Below, in pieces: positions 38,515 to 48,505 of a DNA stretch of 64,000 nucleotides. Position 1 is the first letter of the stretch, and every line of letters starts with the position of its first letter. The notes under the pieces were generated by a model. It was given only the letters and a program-made list of their open reading frames with translations. It was not told the origin of the DNA and ran no database searches. The translations under genes were made by a program, and so were the position numbers. This DNA is from Desarmillaria ectypa (Eukaryota; Basidiomycota; Agaricomycetes; Agaricales; Physalacriaceae): the NCBI GenBank assembly GCA_030407005.1, contig JAUDYN010000002.1:3162001-3226000 (forward strand), given 5' to 3'.

Positions 38515-38915
38515 TGTTACGATTTTTCCATTATCTTATCTTATCTGAGTCATATCCATGACTCATCCATCTAATCAACCATCATTTCTGACTCGTATCA
38601 ACCTACTCACCAACCATTACCCTCATTTCTCACCAACTGTCACCCCAGACCCTCTCTATTGGACCATTCAACTTTGACACCATTCCAGCATGGACTGAAC
38701 CATTTCATCTAAATATAACATTATACTTACAGTATATAAGTAGAGTAAAACTCACCATTGTACTCTATCTTTCAACTAAATTACAATCATACACCTCTTA
38801 CTTGCACATATTAAAGACCAGGCTTAAGTCTCTAACTGGGTGACTGTTCGAATGTGTAACAGCCCAAAGAGATCAGCTTACATCCCAAGTCATGTGCTTA
38901 AGTAGGACTGTAACA
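38515..38915 (+). repeat. 5' LTR of element B
   Basis: 401 bp, TGTTACGATTTTTCC...GGACTGTAACA. TATATAAG is at about 38741. The presumed transcript start holds ATCTTTCAACTAA (38767-38779). Differences from the 3' LTR are nearly all transitions, mainly at CpG. Confidence 0.92.
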
Positions 38916-38928
38916 TTAGTCAAAAGAT
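38916..38928 (+). promoter_or_regulatory. Self-priming site of element B
   Basis: TTAGTCAAAAGAT directly after the LTR. It pairs with ATCTTTCGACTAA of the 3' LTR (55157-55169) at 12 of 13 positions; the mismatch is a CpG transition. The sequence differs from that of A and D, and the LTR partner differs in step. Confidence 0.65.
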
Positions 38929-38974
38929 TACCTTCCACTTCTTTCAATGCTAGCTGTAAAAGAAGCACTCCTCT

Positions 38975-40022
38975 ATGACAAATGAGGAAAACTGACAGAA
39001 CCTATGAACTGTCTCTCTTGGTGTCACAATCGGCAGTGCCATACTCCTCACATTTTTCACCATCCTCACCATACTACTCTATAAGGAAGAAATCAGAACC
39101 ATACTTCACCAAAGGTGAACCTGCCATCCCCAACTTCCACCCCGACCACCTCAGCACCCAGAAAATATCCTTCCCCAGAAGCTACCCCCTGCAAGACTGG
39201 GAGAACAAGAGGCCCCCTGATCCCAGGGTCCTCCTCCACCCATGCACACAATGCAAGGGCAGTTCTACTCCAGTACTGGATGGAATGACCTGCCCCCTCC
39301 CTGGCCCAGGAATATGCATGGAACATTCAGGCTCAGATTGATGACACCCCACCCCCATACTCTAGTCCTCCCCCTCATCCTGCAACCCTTGCCCTTTGCC
39401 CGCACAACTGGCAAATACCTCCCCATTCCTGCTCCTCCTCTCCTGATGACTCTGACAGGTCCTATCATGGACGCTGACACCCCAATGATCCCAGAATAGA
39501 TCAAAACCACCCATATGGGCTATAGGCCCATGAAAACAACTGGCCCTGAGGACGGACCAATTCCACATCCTCCCTCCCCATCATTGAACTCTCCAATGAG
39601 TCTAATGGGGAGCTCGATGCCCTGACCCCGGCTGCTCCCACTGCCCCTGATGACCCATTCAATGCAAATGGGGCAGATTACATGTGGCCAGACCTCTCCA
39701 AGATTGATCAGAGATTATTTGGCCCCTTCAGGGCCACCGCCTGGGAGATCCAATGTCAGGACATTGAATCAAGAGACCTTTGGGGAGAACCCAGACCCAA
39801 AATGGATGAGTGGTTGGTGCTCAACCAAGGGGATTCCATATGGGGTCCCAACCCAAATGCCATCATCTGCACCCAGATACATGCCAACTGGGACTACAAC
39901 ATATTCTGCCTCTCCACTGGGGATATATTACCAGGGCTTTGAGCCCAAGATGATGATGAGCAGAGGGAGTTGAAATGCTCCCTATGATAATTATGGTGAC
40001 TGGAGGTCACAAGAGAGGAATA
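38975..40022 (+). pseudogene. ORF1 (membrane protein) of element B
   Basis: ATG at 38975 (MTNEEN then stop). A hydrophobic segment (TIGSAILLTFFTILTILLYKEE) spans about 39020-39090, with a Pro-rich middle. The conserved block WPDLSKIDQRLFGPFRATAW ... ESRDLWGEPRPKMDEW is at 39685-39830. It is frameshifted and stopped, but protein-level similarity to ORF1 of A and D is clear in this frame. Confidence 0.7.
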
Positions 40023-40845
40023 GATGGGGCCAAGCACCCGAATACAATATGTTTACCTATGACACAGGTTACTATGGTGGGCTGGGATACCACCAGCCCC
40101 AATACAAAACAATTCCAGATTATCCCCTAGACACTCTGGTCACAAGACCAAGACCCCTGCCCAACTCACTGCCACATGGTCAGGCATAACAACAAGGCTG
40201 CCACCCTTATCAGGGTGGCAGTCTTCTCTTCACAGGCATGGGAGAAGATATAGAAGCTGAAACTGCTCCTGCAGGAACCACCACTGCAGGGGCATCAAGA
40301 ACCCCACCAATGGTGGAAGAAATTCAGCAATAGATGAAAACCACATTGGCTGAGAAAAAAAAGTGCATTACAGAAATGCATGAAGAGCTTGAAAGGGAGG
40401 AGTCTGCCAGCAGGATGATGATGGACTACCTCTGTGATCAAGAGAAAGGGAAGGAGCCAGACAGGGGGAGACCCTTGGAGCCACCAAGAGGCTACCCAGG
40501 GCCAAGGCTGGATCGATACTCAATCCCAAGACTGCCCTCTGGTAAGGGTCCTCCTGACCTGATTCCTAACCCTGTTGGGAACGCTGCTGCCAATGCTCTG
40601 TACCTAGGCATCAAACCCACTCTCATCAAGGTTCCCTCTCTGTTCAAGAGGGACCATGACAATATCAAATACTTCATAGGTGATTGCATCACCTATTTTG
40701 AAGTGTTCCAACACTACTTTCAGGTGCCATCACACCTGGTACTATTTGTGACTTCCCATTTTGAGGGAGCCACCAAGGACTGGTGGGTCTACAAGAGACC
40801 TGAATTTTGAGTTGGTGACTCCTATGATGGGACTGCCACTCACTT
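39242..40845 (+). pseudogene. gag of element B, part left of A
   Basis: Overlaps ORF1 and then continues alone: the GYY/YHQPQY block (40060-40100), a Glu-rich helix (40334-40470), NPVGNAAANALYLGIKPTLIK and KDWWVYKRPEF (to 40809, then TGA). It is interrupted at CACTT (40841-40845) by A and continues in frame at 49350. Confidence 0.82.
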
Positions 40846-41268
40846 TGTTAGGCACCGCCTTGGGCACGTGACTTGGGACCGTCAGGTGATTCTCTCTGGG
40901 CTGTTACGCGTTCGAACGATCACCCAAGTGAGAGAACTATGCTAATAGTCTTTAGTGTAGTGCGAATAAGGAGTATATGATGTTAATTAAAACAAGAGAT
41001 AGAGTACAATGGTCTAATATACTCTGTTTATATAGTATTCCTACGGCGTTATATTTAGATGAAACGCTACGGTCCATGCACAAACGGTGCTGAAGTAGGA
41101 CGATCCGGGAGGATCATAGGACCAATAGTAGTCGTCTGGGGTGACAGATGGTGAGAACGGGGGTGGTCGTCGGCGAATATCTGGATACGAGTCGGTTTCT
41201 GGGCTAGATTAGATGGATGAGTCATGGATATGACTCGGATAAGATAAGATAACGGAAAAATCGTAACA
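40846..41268 (-). repeat. 3' LTR of element A
   Basis: 423 bp, TGTTAGGCACC...ATCGTAACA in plus coordinates. It is preceded by the CACTT duplication and followed by the rc polypurine tract. Confidence 0.95.
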
Positions 41269-41302
41269 TTACCCCCTTGTTAAAGCAGTCGTCCCGACTG
41301 CT
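41269..41302 (-). promoter_or_regulatory. Polypurine tract and 3' hairpin of element A
   Basis: On the element strand: AGCAGTC-GGGAC-GACTGCT (41302-41284), beginning in the pol UAG stop, then AACAAGGGGGTAA (41281-41269) abutting the LTR. The tract is the expected primer for plus-strand DNA. The hairpin recurs in E, F, C, D and H, with weaker pairing in B. Confidence 0.75.
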
Positions 41303-44300
41303 AAGGCTCTTCCAAAGGGGTGTCATTTTGTGTTGCGATTTGATTGACCCAGTACTGATCAATCAGCTTTTTCCATACTTCTTCGTCTGGATTGATGATC
41401 CATTTGACACGTCCATCTGTTCTTTTGGCGAGGTATGCTACGTCGCCGTGTTCCGAATATTCATGGTCCAGTATCTTGACCACTATTTTCCTGGTTGCGA
41501 TTTTTGGAGTATATATGGCGCGGTTTACGTTGGCCTTGTATTCTTGGATCGCTTCCGAGGCATTCTTCATTTCATTCTCTCGGACCCATGAATTGTGTTC
41601 ACGAGTCCATCCCTTCCATTTGACTAAGTAGTCTATGACTTCCCTAGATGGTTGTCCTCGCTTGGACCGTACCTTTCTGGTGCGCGAGTCCAAGACTTCT
41701 TCGATTTCGTATTCTTCTTGACCGTCTATGAGATCCGGAGGAGGAGGAGGCGGTTGTTCTTGGTTTTCAAATGAGGGTGCAACGTATGGAGTTAACAGTT
41801 TCTCATTGAATCGGGGGTGGATCTTCCAATGGGGCGGCAGTTTTAGTTTATACGCTGCCGCTCCCGACTTTTCAACGATTTCGAACGGTCCCGTTCGTTT
41901 GTCGTCCAGTTTTTTCTTTGGTCGTGGAAGATGAAGGTTGGCGGTATCAAGCCATACCTTGTCTCCGATTCGATACTCTCGTTGAGTCTGCTTCTTTTTG
42001 TCGTATTGTGCCTTCATTTGAATCGCTGCTTTTTCCAATGCTTCGTGGACCTCCTTATGGACTTTGGCCATAGTTTCCGTAAAGTCAACGGCTGTAGGGT
42101 TTACAAAACCAGTTTTCTGTATTGACTCGGGGATGAGTCTGGGATTTCGTCCGTATAGGACCATGAAAGGACTCTTGCCTGTCGCTGAGTGAACTCGGTT
42201 ATTGTGGGCGAATTCGGCAAGTGGTAGCCATGCTACCCAATCCGTCTGTCTATGGTTAACAAAGATACGGAGGTATTTTTCGACCTCCTGGTTGACTCTC
42301 TCTGTCTGTCCGTCTGTCTGCGGATGATAGGCCGTGGACGCGTTTTGAGTGATGTTCAGCATTCGGTAAAGTTCTTTCATGAATGCTGAGACGAATTGGG
42401 GTCCTCGGTCCGAGATGACCACTTGCGGCATTCCATGCTTCGCATATACTTGATTGCGAAGGATTAACGCCCATCCTTCTGCTGATAGTTCCTCATTGCA
42501 TGGGATTAAGAGGATATTTTTGGAGAAACGGTCTACAATGACTAGTAGAGCATCAAATCCATCTGACTCTGGGAGTCCGGTGATCATATCGACTGAGATA
42601 TGTGTCCATGGCGTATCCGGAATTGCATTGGGGTGAAGAGGAGCAGCCTTGGCCTGCGTGTCGCTCTTCGTCCTTTGACAAGTCTCACATCCTTTGATGT
42701 AAGATTCCACGTCCTTCTTCATCTTCGGCCACCAATACTCACGGAGTATGAGTTCCTTGGTTTTGGCGATTCCGGGGTGTCCAGCAGTGATATGATCATG
42801 GAATTGTGCAATGATCTCACCGCGTAATATTGAGTCGTTGGGAATATAGACTCGTCCATCGTACCACAGGATTTCGTTCTCCTGTGTGATTCCTCTTTCG
42901 TGGTTGAGGGATTTTTCAATCCCCTGATCCCACTGTTCCTTCTGTTTTGTTGCGTCTCTTATACGCGTGATTCTCTCTTCCGTGGTTGGTATTATCAGGG
43001 CGCGGAAGTGTTCCGGGGATAGAACGACAATGTCTTTATTGTCTTCTTTTCCCTGATCATGATCATCTCGTCTACTGAGAAGATCAGCCTTCTGGTTAGC
43101 GGTTCCAGCTTTATGCTGAAGGATAAAGTGGTATTCCGCTAATTCAGTGACCCATCGTGCTTGTCGACGATTCAACTTCTGGGGTTTTCGGAAGTATTGG
43201 AGATTCTGGTGGTCAGTCCAGATCTCAATGGTTTCTTTGGCGCCCATGAGATAATGACGCCATTCTTCTAATGCTAGCATGATGGCTAACAATTCTTTGT
43301 CATAGATCTCATAGTTGCGCTCAGTAGCGGTGAGCGCCTTGGACATGAAGGCGACGGGTCTCCATTTGCCTTCTTTTTCTTGGCTGAGTACGGCGCCGAT
43401 GGCTCCATCACTCGCATCTGCTTCTACTCGGAACTTTCCGTCGTCCGAAGGAATCGTTAGAACTACGTTTGTTGTCATCAGCTTCTTGATCTGATCAAAC
43501 GCCTGTTCTTGTTCTGATCCCCAGGTCCAGTCTACTTTTCCGGTCAACTGGGTAAGAGGACGGACTATTTTGGAATAGTCTTTGATGAACTTTCGATAGA
43601 AGTTCGTGAATCCTAAGAAGGATTGTAGTTCCTTCTTTTTCGTTGGGGTTGGCCATTCTGCTATCCCTGCTATCTTGACTGGATCCATGCGAATGGCATC
43701 TTCGCTTATGATGACCCCAAGGTATTCTGTCTTGAGTACCTCAAACTCGCATTTCTCGGCTTTGAGGAATAGCTTGTTTTCCCGAAGTCGCTGAAGTACT
43801 TGTCGTACTATGTTCCGGTGTTCTGTCAGGGATTTTGTGAAAATAAGTATATCGTCGAGGTAAATGGTGACCTTTCCTCCGGCGATCAAATCCTTGAATA
43901 TGTCGTTCATCATCCACTGGAATGTGGCTGGTGAATTTGTGAGTCCGAAGAACATTACCGTGGGTTCAAAGAGTCCTCGGTTTGTTCTGAACGCGGCTTT
44001 TTCTTCGTCTCCGTCTCGAATACGTACATTGTTGTAACCCCACCGTACGTCCAGCTTGGAGAAGTATTTGGCTCCTCGTAATTTGTCGATAAGCTCGGAG
44101 ATGAGCAGGAGGGGATAACGATTTTTGATCGTCATTTCGTTCAACTTTCGATAGTCTTGAACTGGCCGTAGTGAGCCATCCTTTTTCTTGACGAAGAAGA
44201 AGGGAGAGGCGAACGGGGATTTCGACGGTCGAATACGTCCTGAGCTTAAGTTCTCATCTAAGAACTTATCTAGTTGTTCCTGCTCATTGCGATTGAGCGG

Positions 44301-46145
44301 GTACACTTTGCAATCTAATGTAGATTTTGCGTTGGGGATTAACTCGATGGCGTGATCCCAGGTTCTTCGTTCTGGTAATTCATCAAAGCTTTCTTTGGAG
44401 AATAAATCTCTAAAGCTTTGATACTGAGGAGGTACAAGTTCCTCAAACGTCTGCTTTGGTTTTTCAGCATTAGCTGCAGCTGCTAATTCATTCGCGTGAT
44501 GGACGGCTCGAAGGATGATTTCTTCTTGCATATTGACGGCAAGAATACTTTCCCCCTCTTCGAGCTCTTCGTCCCATCGGTCTTCTTCATCTGCGTCTGG
44601 CAGAGTGAAATGGTTCTGGACGCAATGACATCGTCCAAATGTCAAGGTTCCCGCCTTCCAGTTGACGAAAGGGTTGTGGCGTTTAAGCCAATCGTGTCCC
44701 AAATATACAGTTTTGGAACCTAAGTCGGTGACTGCGAGGTCAATGCGTTCACTATGTCCTCCAATTGTCATTCGCAATTCTACAAATTCGGTAACATCTC
44801 CTGCTTTATTGCGCGTTCCATCGGCATTATAGACTGGTATAGGAGATGCGGCCTTTCTGGTGTCCAACTGGTGTTGTTGGACGTACGTTCGGTTGATCGA
44901 GCTGCCCGTGCAGCCGCTATCCAACAACGCTCGGGTTGTCAATACTTTTTTCCCAGTACACGGGGAAAGTTGGATATCTACCAGGAAGTCCCGACCGGTA
45001 CTCTTGGTGCCTTGAATATAACGAATGGGTTCGTGTAATTCGTAGAGCTGTTCTCGGGCAATGCTCTCTCCCGTCCGTAAGCTTTGGATAAGCTCGTCGT
45101 CGATTTCTCCCAGTCGTTTGGGGTGTACCCAGATGGAGAGAACCGCTTTGGCGTTTGCCAGATCCTTGGAGTTGCGTATAGCGTGCATTGTCCAGTCAAT
45201 TCCAAATGGTTTGAACCATTGGAATTCGTCTTGCTTCCCTGTGCATTCAGAAGACTTTTTCAGCTTTTCCGTACATTCAAAAGCAATTGATACCCCCTTG
45301 TTAAGATCGGTATCAGCTTTGATACTTCCCTGTGCATTCGGAAGATCAAGTTTCTGTTTTTCCGGTGTTCTGCATATCGGGGTACTGGCTTTGGATTGGC
45401 TGTCTTGCCACATCCTAAACGCCGTGTCATCTTCTTCGTCGGGTACTTCAACGACGGTAGTTCTGCTGAAATGCCCCCTTTTTACCGCCTGGGCACTAGC
45501 GGGATCCTGTCCCTTTTCCTCGGCCGGCACCACTCGCGACGGAGTTTGAAATTCCTTGGTCATTGACTCCCAGCTAGTGCCTAAGGCGACCTTCGCACGG
45601 TTGTCAACCCTGCAACTTGCCGGCCCGGTTTGGTACTCAGCTTCGTCAAGTTTTCCACTCCCCGGACCGGTTCGTCCGGGTAAAGCCTGGCCTTGGTTAG
45701 AGGCACTGTCCTGGTCCTCCGCCGACCCTGGCGGAACTGGTGAGCTTGCCCCGCTGCTCGAAGCGGGTACTGGGACGGTCGGGCTTCTGGAAGTCCCGGA
45801 GGAGTCCCGCCTACTGGTCCCTGCTCATCGCTGTGTGCTCAGCGGCGTATCCGGTGAGCACTGCTCGTTGGACTTTGTTGCGGCGCCAACACCACTTGGC
45901 AAGTCCCGCTCCAGTTCGTCGGAGGCTCGGGATTTGTCACTACAGATACTAGTGTCAGCGTCTTCTAGTAGTATGACGTACCTGTTTGTTCTTGTTGATT
46001 CTTTCTTTGTCTTCGGCTTCGGTGAAGTCATAGATATATTTTTTGTAGGTAATTGTCTGTTTTCATAGTAATTAGTCCGACCCGCGGAAGCCGAGGACAC
46101 ACCTTGAGACTTGGGCGTGCAAGGGGAATCGAACCCTTGACGCCC
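41301..46145 (-). CDS. pol: Pol polyprotein of element A (protease, RT, RNase H, integrase, chromodomain)
   Basis: This frame opens at the gag stop in the -1 frame (GRQGFDSPC) and is interrupted once, by TGA 45827-45825. From the first Met after it (45563) 1420 residues follow. Positions in those: protease LLDSGCTGSS near 217; RT with YLDDILIFTK near 567; RNase H with VEADASDGAIG and [10 protein letters not shown] around 700-800. Integrase: H-H and CETCQ zinc finger near 925-960, core VDMITG (near 991), VISDRGPQF (near 1050) and a downstream Glu. Then GPF and KLLTPY (GPY/F), a chromodomain EYEIEEVLDSR...YLVKWKGW from about 1279, and an extra chromo-like tail ending TPLEEP. All catalytic residues are present. 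It copies the element RNA and integrates the DNA; the chromodomain probably steers it to methylated histone. The TGA probably disables this copy unless read through. Confidence 0.93.
46113..46145 (-). promoter_or_regulatory. gag/pol junction hairpin of element A (tRNA acceptor/T-arm-like)
   Basis: Element strand: GGGCGT-CAAGGG, loop TTCGATTC, CCCTTG-C-ACGCCC, a 12-bp stem with one bulge, starting at the G of UAG. The loop region GGTTCGATTCC equals the consensus tRNA T-arm / Pol III B-box. Three outer base pairs co-vary with B and F (GGTCAA / TTGACC). Its position at a -1 frame change suggests a frameshift or re-initiation signal. Confidence 0.75.
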
Positions 46146-48505
46146 TACTCTTTTACCTCCTCGATCTTGGAGGTGCTTGGCACCACTGCGTCAGTGGGCC
46201 CCACGTATCTCACTACATTCTTCTCTTTTCTCGTAGGGCAATCCCTGCTCAGGTGACCCTTTTGGTCGCACCTGAAGCAGCACCCCTCGGCTCGTTGCCG
46301 GTCTACGTCCATGGGCTTCCCCGCCCCCCCGTACGTCGTCCACTTACCGGTTCCAGCGTCGCGACCGGTTCCTCCACTCCCAACACTCGGTTTTGGAGCC
46401 GAGGAACTTGTCGCCCCAGCGGTATTCTTGCCGCCGGGTTGCTGTTGTTGGGGACGCGGGCCCTGCTTCTGACCGTCCCGAGGCGTACTGGTGGTCTGGT
46501 CAAAGACCCACTTCCGCTGTCTCTCTTCATACATTCGGAGAATGCGTTCCTTCCACTCTGGGTATGAGCGCGGAATGCTCACCCCCATATTTGAGATAAA
46601 GGTGGTATACGAACTAGGAACTCCTAGTCGTACCGCCTTTACCATCGCGCCCCTTTCTGCTTCATCGGATCTCCGGCCCGCTAGCTTTGCTTCTTCTTCC
46701 AGCTTCTGGAAGTAGTGGGAGGCGGGCTGTGCTCCCATGCGCAAGTCGAACATGCGCTTTTCGTGAATTTCCTCGATCGCCGGATCTCGGAATTGTCTTG
46801 TGACTAAGTCGACGAAGTCGGCCCAGTCGGGGTATCGGAAATGGGCAGCGGTGCCGTCAAAGGCATCGCCTACCCAGTATTCGGGTCTCTTGTAGACCCA
46901 CCAGTCCTTGGCGGCACCCTCGAAGTGGGATGTCGCGAATAATACCAGGTGCGACGGCACCTGGAAATAGTGTCTGAACACTTCGAAATAGGCGATACAA
47001 TCGCCTATGAAGCGTTCAATGTCGTCATGGTCCCCTTTGAACGGGGCGGGGACCTTGACGAGGGTTGGCTTGATGCCCAAATATGGGGCATCAGCGGCGG
47101 CATTCCCGACCGGATTCGGGATTGGGTCAGGTGGTCCCTGACCAGGGGGCGGTCTTGGGATCGAGAATCGATCCGGCCTGTACCCCGGGTACCCTCTTGG
47201 TGGCCCCGGCGGTCTTCCCCTCTCCGGCTCCTTCTCTTGCTCTTGGGCTCGGAGGTAGTCTGCTAGTGTCTTGCGGGCGGCGTCCTCCTTGTCGAGCTCG
47301 CTACGCATCTCCGCTATGCGCCGCTCTTTCTCCTGTAACTCAGTTCGCATCTGCTGCCGAGTTTCTTCTGCCGTGGCAGGATTCCTTGATGCCCCTGCGG
47401 TGGCGTTTCCTGTCGGCGTTCCTTCTGCTTCCATTTCTTCTCCTGCCCCTGCAAAGAGAAGACTGCCACCCTGATAAGGGTGGTATCCTTGGTGATGCAC
47501 CTGATGATGAGGAGGTGAGTCGGGGAGTGGTCGTGGATTTACGACCGGGGTATCCGGTGGGTAACCCGGATATATTTCGTATTGAGGGTGGTGGTATTCC
47601 ATCCCTCTGTAGTAACCTGTATCGTAGGTAAACGTATTATATTGAGGCTCTTCCTCCTCAATCCTCTCATGCCATCTCCAGCCTCCAGAGATGCTGGAGG
47701 GTCCTGTCCAGCTCTCGTTGCTCGCGGGGGGTCCTGGGTAATAACCCTGGAAAACGATCCCCAGCGGCGGGACCGAAGATTGACCGGTCGCGGTTGGCGT
47801 GAATCCGGTGGTTGACGATGAGGGCCCTGGCGTTGCTAGGGCCTTCCATCGGTACTCGGATGGGGTCGCCCCTGTTGAGGGCGAGCCACTCATCCATCTC
47901 CATTCTGGGTTCTTCCCAGAGGTCTCGGGCTTCGACGTCCCTTCGTCGAATTTCCCATGCTGCGGTCCGGTATGGACCGAATATTCTCCGATCGTAGTCG
48001 GAGAGTTCTGGCCACGTGTAATCGAGCCCGTCGGAGTTGAAGGGATCGTCGGGGGCAAGGGGAGCGGCCTGGGTGTGGATTCCGACGAGGCCGTCGTCGG
48101 ACTCGTCATCGGAGATTTCGATGACGGGGAGGGAGGAGATGGAGATTTCCTCCCTGCTTGGCCACCGCTCACGGCTCCAGGGGCCATAGGGGTGGGTCCA
48201 ATCCATTCCGGGATCGTCGGGGTGTCGGGGTCCGGTGAAGTCGGACCCGTTGCTGTTGCTGTCGTCGTTGTTGGACGATGAGGAATCGGACCTTCGCTGG
48301 GATTGGCGAAGGGCGGGGGCCCTTGGACGAGAGGGGGGACCGGGGTATGGGGGCGGGGGTTCATCCCCATCAGACCATACGTCCCTCTCGTGTTCTTCGG
48401 TCTCCTCGGGACCGAATGTTGGCTGCTCCATTGCAGCGGTGGATCGTTCCACCCGGCTCCGGAGGAGGAGAGCCCTTGCATTGTAGGCGAGGGCGTTTTG
48501 GGCAA
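46145..48505 (-). CDS. gag: Gag of element A
   Basis: A 786-codon frame. The first 280 residues overlap ORF1 in another frame and are Pro/Ser/Thr-rich and poorly conserved, so the true N-terminus may be further in, or be joined to ORF1 by a +1 shift. From about residue 285 (FTYDTGYYRG) the protein is conserved in B, D and F: Gln/Pro-rich linker, Glu/Arg-rich coiled-coil-like stretch (about 370-430), core PNPVGNAAADAPYLGIKPTL (about 460), and a capsid-like helical part with KDWWVYKRPEYW and YFQKLEEEAKLAG. A CCHC knuckle CCFRCDQKGHLSRDC lies near 740. It forms the virus-like particle and binds the RNA. It ends in UAG inside the hairpin. Confidence 0.88.
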   Translation of the reverse strand: MPKTPSPTMQGLSSSGAGWNDPPLQWSSQHSVPRRPKNTRGTYGLMGMNPRPHTPVPPLVQGPPPFANPSEGPIPHRPTTTTATATGPTSPDPDTPTIPEWIGPTPMAPGAVSGGQAGRKSPSPPSPSSKSPMTSPTTASSESTPRPLPLPPTIPSTPTGSITRGQNSPTTIGEYSVHTGPQHGKFDEGTSKPETSGKNPEWRWMSGSPSTGATPSEYRWKALATPGPSSSTTGFTPTATGQSSVPPLGIVFQGYYPGPPASNESWTGPSSISGGWRWHERIEEEEPQYNTFTYDTGYYRGMEYHHPQYEIYPGYPPDTPVVNPRPLPDSPPHHQVHHQGYHPYQGGSLLFAGAGEEMEAEGTPTGNATAGASRNPATAEETRQQMRTELQEKERRIAEMRSELDKEDAARKTLADYLRAQEQEKEPERGRPPGPPRGYPGYRPDRFSIPRPPPGQGPPDPIPNPVGNAAADAPYLGIKPTLVKVPAPFKGDHDDIERFIGDCIAYFEVFRHYFQVPSHLVLFATSHFEGAAKDWWVYKRPEYWVGDAFDGTAAHFRYPDWADFVDLVTRQFRDPAIEEIHEKRMFDLRMGAQPASHYFQKLEEEAKLAGRRSDEAERGAMVKAVRLGVPSSYTTFISNMGVSIPRSYPEWKERILRMYEERQRKWVFDQTTSTPRDGQKQGPRPQQQQPGGKNTAGATSSSAPKPSVGSGGTGRDAGTGKWTTYGGAGKPMDVDRQRAEGCCFRCDQKGHLSRDCPTRKEKNVVRYVGPTDAVVPSTSKIEEVKE

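Noticed and set aside
46113..46145. A complete tRNA gene at the gag/pol junction
   Set aside because: Only acceptor-like and T-arm-like stems are present. No D-arm or anticodon arm fits upstream, and the sequence is translated as Pol.
47083..48281. Long plus-strand ORFs across the gag region of A (for example 47083-47631, 47799-48281)
   Set aside because: Antisense shadows of GC-rich, Pro/Ser-coding sequence; not conserved in B or D.
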